A DNA stretch of 64,000 nucleotides, taken from Primula veris. Its lineage: Eukaryota; Streptophyta; Magnoliopsida; Ericales; Primulaceae. The notes beneath the pieces were generated by a model. The model made no database searches. It saw only the letters and a program-made list of their open reading frames with translations, and had not been told where the DNA came from. The stretch is taken from positions 31,782,967-31,846,966 of the forward strand of contig OY821744.1 in assembly GCA_963682055.1 (NCBI GenBank), given 5' to 3'. Shown in pieces: positions 21,884 through 33,200 of this stretch. The stretch's first letter is position 1. Each line of letters starts with the position of its first letter. Both the position numbers and the translations under genes were made by a program.

Positions 21884-23762
21884 AATACTTGTAGTTATCT
21901 GATAAAATCAACTGTTAGAAATCCTGGAATAAGATTACACAGCCAATTAATTTGTTCACATTCTAATTCGTATTTTCTATCCATTTCGTAATAACGAAGT
22001 GATATCGTCTCTGAGTTAGAACAACTCTCAATAAACATTCTTTATATTTAAAAGTTAGCAGGATTTCTGTTTTACTACTTTTCACAATGAAATTCTGTAG
22101 CAATAGTTGTACTATGTAAGAAATTGTTAATGCCTTAGACCGTAACATTCATATTCCATTTCGAGAAAATTAAGAATTGGACCATCAAAACAAAAATATT
22201 TAAAGATTGTTCCGGCTATAAAATTTAATTAAGTATTGGACCATTATTTATGAAACTAATTAAGTATTGGTCAATTTCCCCTAATTAACCAATAAAAATG
22301 TAAAAAATCAGAAAAAATGAAAAAATTCCATAAAATAAAAATGAAATGAAAAAATAAAAAAAATAGGAAAAAATAAAAAATAAAATAAAAGAGGCAAAAC
22401 CCCGAAAAAACACGACTTTTTTTTAAAAAAAAAAAAAAAATCAAAAAAAAAATCCCAAAAAATCAACAAAAATCTAAAATCAACAAAAATCCGAAAACGC
22501 AAAAAAAAAAAAAAAACAGTTCAGACTGTTTTTAAAATAGTCCATACTGTTTATAAAATAGTTCAGACTGTTTTTAAAATGACTTAAAAAAGTTCAGATT
22601 GTTTTTGGTTCAGACTGTTTTTAAAATGACTTAAAATGGTTCAGACTGTTTTTAAAATGACTTAAAATGGTTCAGACTGTTTTTAAAATGACTTAAAATA
22701 GTTCAGACTGTTTTTGGTTCAGACAGTTTTTGGTTCAGACAGTAAATTAAAATATAATCTGAAATGGACCAATATTTAATTAGTTTCAGTTTCATGGACA
22801 AATCCTTAAATACTTTTGTTTTCATGGTGCAATCCAAAATTTACCCCTTATTGACAAAGAGACACAATTGGATTAATTTTCAAAACTTTTTGTTGCAGAA
22901 TAAGGACTGACGTGGATGATTTCTAAAGTCTCTTAGGTTTTTTGCTTAAAAGATTATATAGCTAGACACGAATTCAATTGGATAAAATAACCGATTTTCT
23001 TCAAATAAAGTTGTGAAATAATTTTATGTAAGTATGTGAAATGAAGGACCTAAATAACCGATCCAATTTTATTGTGCTACTCATAATTAATTTTGTCTTT
23101 ATCTCAACTCGAGTAAAAAACAAGTCATCTTTGACAATGTTGGACTATTTAAAAACTTGCTTTCAGAGAGCAAAGAGGAGTGAAAATATAACAATACAAC
23201 CTTAAATTAGTTTTATTCATTATTTTTTACTTTGAATGTTTGATGAAAATATAAGGCCAGGATTAATTATGGCCACATCTATTGCCCAATCCGTACGGAT
23301 TTGTGTGGGTTGAGTGTCCAAAAAAAGTCATTTTTTCCAACCCAATCCGTTATATATATTGCGGGTTGGATTATGGTTGAGGTTAACAAACCACGGGTTA
23401 ATGTTCCCCAAACCGTTTTAACCCGCTATATATATACATTGTGTGTATTTAAAGATAACAACCTCCCGATATTATTATTTTTTAATTTTTTTACTTGTTC
23501 TGAATGTTATAAACGTATTATAATTAATTTTTATTTTTATTTCTTTTTAAAATATACAATTATTTTAAAATTTCGGCTGATTGTGTAAAATATAAAAAAT
23601 AAATGAACAAAATAAAAATTTAAGAATAAATCAGCCCCAACCCGCCTTAATCCGCAATTTTTTTTCCAGGTTGGATTGATTTGTGTTGAAATTTTAATTA
23701 TAATGGATGGAGTTTTATTGAGTTGAAATTTAAATTTTACAAATCCGATCAAATACGCCCCG
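21884..23762. repeat. Single copy of the 1.85-kb module in block B
   Basis: Aligns with 5652-7490 and 7491-10328 and, inverted, with 62,318-64,000. It contains the Mutator-like element 22163-22846 and the GGGTT/CCCAA-rich stretch at about 23,250-23,760. Here the module is not tandemly duplicated, giving the ancestral arrangement. Confidence 0.8.
22163..22846. mobile_element. Mutator-like element in block B module
   Basis: Same ends (GAGAAAATTAAG and inverted GGGTAAATTTTGG) and same central TTCAGACTGTTTTTAAAATG array (about 22,515-22,740) as at 5918-6576. Non-coding. Array copy number again differs from the other copies. Confidence 0.65.
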
Positions 23763-25470
23763 TAATTTATTTTATCCGTTGGGTTAGATTTGACGCTAAT
23801 CATGTTATATTCTTATCCACGGCCTCTGTCGTATATTACAAGCTTGTCGTATAATTCTCTCTCTAAAACTAAGTAATATACTAATCCATTGTGTAACACA
23901 TGCTTCTCTAAAAATAACATTCTTTTCCTCTCTTTTAAAATCTTCACCATCATATGTCTTAAAAAATTGTTGGGTCCTGTTTACCTTTTTATTTTTTCAT
24001 TTTGAGAATTTGTTTATACTTAGGTGGATTAAAATAGAAAGTATTTATATTTCTTTTAATGCGTAGTATAAAATTAGAATGAGATAAAAGTATAAAATAT
24101 TAAGCAACACTACACACTGCAAACCAATAAAAGTAAGAACACAATGACTAGTAAATACAAAAGTGTATTGTCATATTTACCTAATTGACAGTCAAACTCA
24201 GTTAGGACAAGTCTTTTTGTGCATATAAAAATAAGTTATTGATCCCTATATTTTGTTACTATGTACATGTGATTAATCACTTACAAGGTTAATTTATTTT
24301 ACTTTCTAATTTAATTAGTTCATATTTCTATCTGTTAATTTAAATTGAACCACTGATTAACTATCACTAAGATAACAACAAAATAGTTACATTTTGGTCG
24401 TGTGATCCCCGTGTTTACCGTGTGATCTTAGTGCAGATTTATATAAAGCATAACAGAAGTAGTAAATAGTATAGAATTGAATTTTTTTTATAGATCGAGT
24501 ATTGTTATTTGGACATAACGCTTTTTTACTCATATTCAGGAATGCAGAGTAGCAAAAAATGGCTAACTGAATTCGCTTGTTGAGAGTTTCGAACATAAGG
24601 TGAAAAAATAGCTGAAAATAGAAATTAAACGCAAATATTTTTTAATTAGTTGGTGTTAACATGGAAAGGGAGAGCGGCCATAATTAATCATGACCCTAGC
24701 TTCAAATCAAACGGTTTAAAATGAAAAAGAATTAAATAGGAATTCTTGGTTACAATTTACAATCTCACTCCTCTCTCTAGACTATATATATGTCGGGGGA
24801 TTTTTTTTTCATTACTGTGTTTACTCATAACTATAAGAGACCCGGGATTGGAAATCTCACGTCTACGTGGCATGTGCCACGTGACAACTTTGCCAATTTT
24901 TTTTTCTTTCAATTTCTGTTTTCGTTTTCTTCTTTGTCTGCTGTCTGTGTTTTCTTTTACCCAAAAAATTTCCACAATTTTACCAAAAAAAACCCTAACC
25001 ATCAACCATCAAACTCTTGTTGGTTTACGTGTACGAAATAACAATTAAACAATAATAAAGGACTAAACAGAAATAAACAAAAACCAGTGTAATCTTTATT
25101 AATTTCGATTTGGAACGGAAATTACTGATTACAACATGTAGGTACTGAATAGTAATTAAAACAAACGTTATTAAGATTATTATTAATTAATAATCTGATG
25201 TGCTGAATTGCAATACATTGAAACTGCCGGACTGTAAGTATAAACTTAACAGCCGGACTGTTCTGATTGAAATTGAAATAACATGACTGAATTGAAACTA
25301 TTCTAATTTCAGAATTAAATTACAGAATTGAAATTACAGAATAAAACAGTACTTTAAAGAAATTACAGAAAGGTAAAACAGAATTGAAAAGCTAAAACTT
25401 CTTTAGGGACTGCTTTTGTAAATATACAAGAGTCCCCCTTTTTCAGTTTAGTACAAGACCCACGACCCAA
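23763..25470. other. Gene-free copy of 10,329-12,480
   Basis: Nearly co-linear with block A, including the TATA-like sequence near 24,785, the G-box inverted repeat (24,865-24,882) and the AAACCCTAA leader-like sequence near 24,992. A deletion joins the equivalents of about 11,945 and 12,400. Short open frames here are not conserved in a coding-like way. Confidence 0.6.
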
Positions 25471-26402
25471 GACAAACCCCAAGGCCCGCGTCCCGGGCGA
25501 GCGCGCGCGTGTGTTACACACTAACACACTCATGGGTATGTGGAGATGATAGTTTAACAACTACATGGGATGAACTTATATTTATATTGTAAAAATCACT
25601 CATGATTTCACAATGTGGGATAACCCTCATGGTTTAAATCCAATCTCCTTTTCCATTTTCCATCATTTGTTTTTATTCCTCTTTCGAGTACCAACCTTCG
25701 AGGCCAATTATCATTCACACTCATTCTCCGAATAGGTCATGCGATATACCGTTGCGAAACTCGTCGTACGAGCTACTCAAACGCTTTGAGTACGGCTTCA
25801 GAAATTCTGAGTTGTCGCATTGAATATTGCCTCAAATATGGTCCCTTGACCATTCGGAACACCCATGTTAAAAACATGTTTTCCAACAACTCTATGTGGT
25901 GATAATATATAGTATGATTCCATGACCGCGTCTAAAATTATCTTCAAGACTTGTGTTGTTATAGAACCATGTGCAAAGAAAATAATGTTCGCTCGTCAAT
26001 TGCTCGGTCCGTGTTCGTTTGTTTATAAGTGAACATGAGCCAAACATGAATAAACATTCTCTCTAAATGAGTGAATTTGAGCAAAACCGACGTCGCTCGT
26101 CCAAGTCAATTGCTCGATTCATGAGTCATGGGGAAAGCCCATAATTTATTATGCGTATTCTCATTCTAATTTTGTTTATGTCGTTTAAGAAAAATAATGT
26201 ACTCTGATATTTGAGACATGAGGATCAAAACATTTGAATAAGGTTTATTATTGCAATATATATTAATCAAAATAACGCAATAAGGAAATAATAAAAATTA
26301 TAAATGAAATAAAAAAAGAGAAAACTAGTATTATAATCGCAATAAATAAAAACTATATATGTCCACCTAATTAACGCAACAAAATATATAATATCCAAAA
26401 GC
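25471..26402. other. Unassigned sequence left of the Sirevirus-like element
   Basis: No gene recognised. It starts with an unusually GC-rich patch (CGCGTCCCGGGCGAGCGCGC, about 25,487-25,506) in an AT-rich region, possibly a remnant of another LTR. The part 25,896-26,103 is repeated at 38,211-38,396, on the other side of the retroelement, with moderate divergence. Confidence 0.5.
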
Positions 26403-26407
26403 ATGAA

Positions 26408-27653
26408 TGAAATTCCTATCCGCTGTTCTAGTTGCAGTTTTGCAGTAAGGTTCTAAGTGAGGTTGCAACCACAGTTAGAACCCAGTGTATAAATGGACAG
26501 AACTGTAAAAAGTTAAATGTACGTAAATGAAATCACACGCACATTTAACAACGGAGTTCACCTAACTAGGCTACGTCTCCGGGGCACTTACCCAGATTAT
26601 GATATTATAAAAAGCTTACAATATAGGACTCAAGTCTTAACGAAAAACACTTAGACTCCCTCTAGGTTTTTCTGCCTATCTCTATATTGCTCCTACTCTA
26701 TAACTATCACTTATAAATCAATGGCATCCCACCATTGTTTTCTTTTTAAAGCTCACGTGTATTCTCTCTAGAAAATAAGTTCTTTATAATTTAGAACACA
26801 CACCTTTTACAAGCTTAAGTTACTAAGTATATAAACAAGTAAAAACAATCTTCTATCTTCAATATCTTTTTGATTGCTTTTGACTTGATTGATTGGCTTC
26901 AATCTTTCCAAGCATCACGAGATTCTTCAGCATGGATTGACTCTAATCATCTTTGATTAATACCTGTTTAGTAACCAGCTTGATTGTAGGAGTTAGTATT
27001 TTCCTATAACTAGGAAACATATAAAAAGATCATATCTTGGAAAGATATCTTTTTAAGTATTCATGTAAAAACATTAACTCCTGATTTTATTCAATCTTTA
27101 ATCATATCATACTGAATTGATAAGGAACAAAGATTGAAACATGTGATAAAGATTAGTATAAGAATAGAGATATAGAATTATAAATGTAAAGGAAACATAA
27201 CTAATCTCTTTATATCTTTTAGGAAATCTTTCCTTACCACTTTGATATTCTCAATAAACACATATTAAACTCTTAGAATCATATGAGAATATATCCTGCA
27301 TGCTGTAGAACAATTAACAATTAATAAATAACAGCTATGCATAATTACAGAACTAGACAGAATACTGCAGAGCAGCAGGTTTGAACTGAGGTTGCAACTG
27401 GTACTTGAAACCTGTTAACAGAGGTTGCAACTGAGGTTGCAACTGGTACTTGAAACCTGGTAACAAAGGTTGCAACTGAGGTTGCAACTGGTACTTGAAA
27501 CCTAACACTACTGTCTTAGTAGGTTATAACTGAGGTTGCAACTAGTACTTAAAACCTGTCAATGCTGTCTTAGTTCTTAATAACAGTTAGGATTTATTTA
27601 GTAAAAACCAATAGACAATAAACAATATTTAGACCAGAAATCTGGTCCTAACA
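26408..27653 (-). repeat. 3' LTR of the Sirevirus-like element
   Basis: 1246 bp, identical to 35304-36549 except one base. In element orientation U3 begins near 27,653 with a short palindrome (27632-27647, GACCAGA/TCTGGTC) followed by 45-bp tandem repeats (27,380-27,560) built on GTTGCAAC. Such U3 repeats act as transcriptional enhancers in plant Copia elements such as Tnt1 and Tto1. I did not fix the TATA box or R region. Confidence 0.95.
27380..27560. repeat. 45-bp tandem repeats in U3 (3' LTR)
   Basis: Four units start at 27391, 27436, 27481 and 27535 (spacing 45, 45, 54). Each opens with GTTGCAACTGGTACTTGAAA or a close variant, and most end with another GGTTGCAACTGAG. The palindromic octamer GTTGCAAC occurs six times in this stretch. 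The same array is in the 5' LTR at 36,276-36,456. Confidence 0.85.
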
Positions 27654-28004
27654 ATCTCCCCCTTTGTCATTGGTTTTGACAAATCAATCAAGTTTATAAG
27701 TCATCCCAACCACCTGCAGATTTTAATTTCAGAATAGTTGTCTATTCAAGCTCCCCCTGCAAGTTAGAATTGCAAGTTCCAAATAATCACAAACTATATC
27801 CATTCACAAATTCAATTCTAAAGACAGGCATACTCAAAAATGGAAATTGCAGAAATTTAAAGGCCAAAAACATGGCACAAACATTGTCTTAGTACAGCAA
27901 TTGTAATTGAAATTAAAAGCAGCAACATAGTCTTGAAATTGAAAAGAAACAGAACATAACATAACATAAACTTCACTCCCCCTATTTGTCAGCAACCATT
28001 GTAA
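27654..28004 (-). promoter_or_regulatory. Polypurine tracts upstream of the 3' LTR
   Basis: On the element strand GACAAAGGGGGAGAT abuts the 3' LTR (27654-27668) and should prime plus-strand DNA synthesis. Two further tracts lie behind it: GCAGGGGGAGC (about 27,750-27,761) and ACAAATAGGGGGAGTG (about 27,974-27,989). Repeated polypurine tracts before the 3' LTR are a described feature of Sireviruses. The rest of the 350 bases is AT-rich and non-coding. Confidence 0.75.
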
Positions 28005-29315
28005 TCAGTCACGAGGTATATCACACTGGGGAGGTCTCTCTCTGAGAGGATTGCTTCTAACCACCTCTTCACCTTGTGTATTGTCATCATCACTGCTTAT
28101 TGAAAAACCATCATCACTGTGAGTTGCATTCCCATCACTGGCACCACCATCACTGTCACTATCATTTTCACTTTCTATCAGATTTTCCAGCAACTTCTTG
28201 ATGTGATAGTCATCAGTATCCAGCTCAGCCCTCCTCTCTTCATTGTAAGCCAATTTCTGTTTCAAATACCACCTCACTCCTTTCTTCTTTTCTGAGTGAG
28301 CAGTAGAAGGCTCTGCCTCTTTTTCTTTACCTTTCTCACCAGAAATATCATTAACATGCCCTTCTTTTAACAGCTTAGCAGAAATATATAGGGCAGTTGG
28401 ACAAACAGTGGAAGGTTCATTCATGGTACTAATAGGAGAATTTCTACCCATAGAAGAGACTTGGCCCAGAATAATACTAGATATGAGGCAGGGGAAAGGA
28501 AGCAGAATGGACATTGAATTATCATCACTAAATTCCCTTATAAGATTAAAGATATGATGGCCAATGTTGATGGGTAGTGAAGACATAATTTTGTACAGAA
28601 AAATGGCCATTTCTTTGTTAACTTTGGAAGTTTGTTTAGTGGGTGTCCAGTTAAACCTAGCAATCTTGTGTAACACAGCAGCACTTAATGTGAGAGAGGA
28701 TGTTTTGATGGAATTTCCATCAAATCTATTGTTCTTACCAGTAAGTACCAGGGCAATAACTTCCAAGGCATACTCAGTATTATCCACAGAAGGATTAGGG
28801 GCATGCAGAGATTCATTAATTATCTTAGGGGTAAAATCTAAAGTCACACCCCTTAAGAATATTCTTCCAAACTTAGGATTACCCTCTTCAAAGACACCAC
28901 TGCTTAAATTGGCATAAAATTCTTTAACAACAGCAGGAAGATAGGAGTCAGCATAACAAATAGTTTTGGCTAATCCAACAGCAGAGAGTAATTTCTCAAC
29001 ATACACCTGTATGTGAGGATAGCTCACCAAATTAAGCCTTCTTTCACACAGAATTTCTTTACTAGCCATTCCCCTAAACCTCCTATATGTTGCCCTACTC
29101 CAGAACTTAGGATCAACATTATTAACCTTAGGAGTATAAGAGAAAACAGATGGAATAGGAACATCCTCTACAGGTTTCCTAGCACGTTTCTTAGTGCGCT
29201 TAATATTGGGTGAGGAAGACTCACTTACCTTTGATTTGGAGCCTTGACGTGTTGGAGATTTATTCAGAAAATCTCTGAGGGTGCAATCATCATCAGAATT
29301 TGGGTTTTTGGACAT
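28005..29315 (-). CDS. Second ORF of the Sirevirus-like element (plant transposon-protein domain)
   Basis: 436-aa intact protein between pol and the 3' LTR, where some Sireviruses carry an envelope-like gene. It has a basic cluster KRTKKRARK at residues 39-47 (possible nuclear signal), then a globular part about 70-290. Its FYANL (133-137), FLRGVTLDFTPKIINESL (153-170) and FNWTP (221-225) blocks resemble the 'putative plant transposon protein' domain found in plant repeats. A highly acidic Ser/Asp/Glu tail follows (about 385-425). I see no signal peptide, transmembrane segment or cysteine pattern of an envelope protein. The start is the first ATG of the frame. The dispersed element motif lies directly upstream of it (29317-29350). 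Function unknown. Confidence 0.75.
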   Translation of the reverse strand: MSKNPNSDDDCTLRDFLNKSPTRQGSKSKVSESSSPNIKRTKKRARKPVEDVPIPSVFSYTPKVNNVDPKFWSRATYRRFRGMASKEILCERRLNLVSYPHIQVYVEKLLSAVGLAKTICYADSYLPAVVKEFYANLSSGVFEEGNPKFGRIFLRGVTLDFTPKIINESLHAPNPSVDNTEYALEVIALVLTGKNNRFDGNSIKTSSLTLSAAVLHKIARFNWTPTKQTSKVNKEMAIFLYKIMSSLPINIGHHIFNLIREFSDDNSMSILLPFPCLISSIILGQVSSMGRNSPISTMNEPSTVCPTALYISAKLLKEGHVNDISGEKGKEKEAEPSTAHSEKKKGVRWYLKQKLAYNEERRAELDTDDYHIKKLLENLIESENDSDSDGGASDGNATHSDDGFSISSDDDNTQGEEVVRSNPLRERPPQCDIPRD

Positions 29316-30240
29316 GGTTGCAACTGGGGGTTGGAAGTGAGCTTTGAACCTAGCACTGGGTTTTTACAGGGAGCCTAGGGTTTTTGACAGTGAAGAGAGA
29401 GAGAGAGAGATATTCTGTGAAATGTAATTGATTTGGATATTTAAAAAGATGTTTGTATAAATAGCAATAAAGTCCATATCTTTTTGTTATAGGAAAGAGA
29501 TACATGCAAATCAATTTAGAAACAGATTTAGCCAAAGATGAAGGAAATATCTTATCAACAAAGATTCTAAAACCAATCACACTTAAAACACGAAGAAAAA
29601 CAGTTGGCATTTAGATAAATCCAGCAATTAATACAGATAAACATTCCTTTTGCAAATCAGATTGATCCAAAATTTGAAATTTCAAAAATTGAAGCTTTTT
29701 AAGGAAATCTGACATGATTCAAGATAAAGAGCAATTTAAAAGATATCTAACTTTTAGGAAAACAAAAATCTAGCAATTTAATCAAGAAAATATGTTTATC
29801 AAAGAATAACTCTAATAAAGATTAAATTTTAGGAGCTTAAATTGAGCAAATCCGTTTGTATCTCTACACAAAAACTAGTTTGATGACCTCAGCAAGGAAA
29901 GAGTATAAGTGATGTCAAAAATAACAAGATTTTGTCTTGGCAGTTATAAAATAGACTGAGGTTTCAACTGATGTTGTAACTGAACTTCGAACCAGTTATT
30001 GAGAGAATGAGGTTTCAACTGATGTTGCAACTGAGCTTGCAACCATCTTAAACAAATTGCACTTTGTGCTTGCAACTCTATTACCAGAGAGGTTTTCAAT
30101 GACAAGTTACCTCACATCTGTTTTTGAGACACCAAAAAGCGGTTTTTTCAAAACAAAAACATCATAGCTCAATTAAGACTTAACCTTAGAAAATAAAAAT
30201 TATTGAAGGTACTCAATACAGACATATTTAGCAAGAATAA
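29316..30240 (-). other. Spacer between pol and the second ORF
   Basis: About 925 bases, AT-rich, with an AG-dinucleotide run near 29,396-29,408. It carries several copies of the element's GTTGYAAC-based motif (29330-29350, 29973-29993, 30024-30044). I see no coding sequence. How the second ORF is expressed (subgenomic RNA, splicing or internal promoter) cannot be read from sequence alone. Confidence 0.6.
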
Positions 30241-33200
30241 TCAATTAGATTGATAGTGACATACCCCTATGTCACTTCTTAATGATTCAAACTTGTTTGT
30301 ATCAAGGGGTTTTGTGAAAATATCTGCTAATTGTCTTTCAGTTGAAACATGTTCTAAAATTAAGCTCTTTTCTTCAACTAGTTCTCTAATAAAATGATGC
30401 CTTAGATCAATATGCTTGGTTCTAGAATGTTGAACTGGATTTTTAGCTAAATCTATAGCACTTTTGTTATCACAAAACAGAGTTAATATTTCATGTTTAA
30501 CATTATAATCAATTAACATCTGTTTCATCCAAATTAATTGAGTGCATCCACTTCCAGCGGCAACATATTCTGCTTCAGCAGTAGACAAAGATATGCAATT
30601 TTGCTTTTTACTGAACCAAGAAACAAGGTTGTTTCCAAAATAAAAACACCCACCAGAAGTACTCTTTCTATCATCTATGTTTCCTGCCCAATCTGCATCA
30701 CAGTAGCCACTAAGAAAATGGTTTGTATCTTTAGAATACCATAGGCCTAAATGAGGTGTTCCTTTTACATACCTTAGAATTCTTTTGACAGCTAGAAGAT
30801 GAGGTTCTAAAGGATTTGCTTGATATCTGGCACATACTCCTACACTTAAACAAAGGTCTGGTCTACTAGCAGTTAAATACAGCAAGCTTCCAATCATGGA
30901 TCTATAAAGACTAGGACAAACATTTTTTCCTTTATCATTTTTAGACAGTTTAAGGGTAGTACTCATAGGAGTTCTCTTTTCTTTACTCTCACTTAGACCA
31001 AACTTCTTAACAAGATTGTCTGCATACTTACTCTGACATAGAAAAATCCCTTTCTCATTCTGTTTAACTTGTAATCCTAGAAAGTAATTCAATTCACCTC
31101 CACCACTCATTTCAAATTCTTTCTTCATATCAGAAGTGAATTCTTCTATCTTCTTATTAGAAGATGAGCCAAAAACAATGTCATCAACATATATTTGAGC
31201 AACTATTATATCCTTTGTAGTTTTCTTTGTAAACAGAGTTTTATCAACTCCCCCTCTTTTAAAACCTTTTTCAAGCAAAAACTTGGTTAATCTATCATAC
31301 CAAGCTCTAGGGGCTTGCTTAAGACCATACAAGGCCTTCTTCAGCAAATAAACATGTTCAGGAAAGTTAGGATCTTCAAATCCCTTAGGTTGACAGACAT
31401 AAACCTCTTCATTGATCACACCATTAAGAAAAGCACTCTTTATGTCAAGTTGAAACAGTTTAAAATCATACAGACATGCAAGAGATAATAGCATTCTAAT
31501 GGATTCAATTCTAGCTACAGGAGCAAAGGTTTCATCAAAGTCAATTCCCTCAATTTGTGTATAACCCTGAGCTACCAACCTAGCTTTATTCCTGATAATC
31601 ACTCCATCCTCATCACTTTTATTTCTAAAAATCCATTTAGTCCCTATAACATTTTTATTAGAAGGTCTGGGTACTAAAGTCCATACATCATTTCTCTCAA
31701 ATTGAGCCAATTCATCCTGCATAGCTAAAATCCATTCACTATCTTCTAGAGCTTCTTTTATATTCTTAGGTTCTAACTGAGAGATATAACAAGCAAAGTG
31801 AACAACATTATTTCTTTTACCTCTGGTTTTCATACCTGAAGTAACTTCTCCTATGACATTGTCAAGAGAATGATTTTTCTGAGTCCTTACATAGCGAGGC
31901 CTGCTAGTTGACTGAGCATGAGAACTTTCTTCTTCTTCTTCAGATTCAGCAGCATTCTGGGTTTCAACTGTGGTTCCAACCTCAGTTCCAACCTCAGTTG
32001 TAACCTCAGTTGCAACTGGACTTCCAACCACTCTGGGACTTCCAGTTTGTTGAGTTTCTTCTTTCTCTTTTTCTGTAGTCTCGGCCTGTTCATCATCACC
32101 TGTAATCTCATCAACAATTTTTAGGTCATCAAATAACACATTATAAGATTCCATAACACAGTTTGTTCTTTGATTGAAGACTCTAAATGCTCTACTATTC
32201 TGAGCATAACCAAGAAAAATCCCTTTATCACTTTTAGAGTCAAATTTACCAAGATGCTCTCTATCTCTGAGAATGTAGCAAACACATCCAAAAACTTGAA
32301 AATACTTTACATTGGGTTTTCTACCTTTCCATATTTCATAAGCTGTCATGGAAGTACCTTTAGTAATATAAACTCTATTAACTATATGACAGGCAGTATT
32401 AACAGCTTCAGCCCAAAATCTATTGGCAAGTTTCTTAGAGTTAAGCATTACTCTAGCCATTTCCTGAATGGTTCTATTTTTCCTTTCAACTATGCCATTT
32501 TGCTGTGGAGTCTTAGGAGCAGAGAACTCATGACTTATTCCTAAGGAGTTGCAGAATTCTTTAAACTTGATATTTTCAAATTCAGTTCCATGATCACTTC
32601 TAATCCTAGCAATATTACCACTAGTGGAACCTTTTTCAAGTTGCAGTTTTAAGCACAGAGTTTTGAACAGTTCAAAAGTTTCAGACTTATCCTTTAAGAA
32701 CACTACCCAAGAGTATCTAGAGAAATCATCTACAACTACTAGAATGTACTTCTTACCACCTATACTAGCAGTTTGCATAGGACCCATCAAGTCAATGTGA
32801 AGAAGTTCTAAGATTCTCTTAGTGTAGATTAGACTAGTACTTTTGTGAATACTTTTGGTTTGTTTGCCTATAGCACAATCACCACAGACACTTTGAGTTT
32901 TAGCACTAAGTTTAGGAATTCCTCTTATCAATTCCTTTTTAACAAGCTTATCTAAAGTTTTGTAATTCACATGCCCAAGCCTTTTATGCCAAATATCTAC
33001 ATTATTAGTAATGGCTTGATTACACCTATTTTGAGGCAATTCTTTTTCAGCTTTTTCAAACACATAGCAGCTGTTGGTTGATCTAACTCCAGTCATGATT
33101 AAATCATTGTTAAGATTAGTAATTAGACACCTTTCTTTGTCAAATTTAACAGTCATTTCATTATCACAGAGTTGACTGATACTAATAAGATTAGCTTTTA

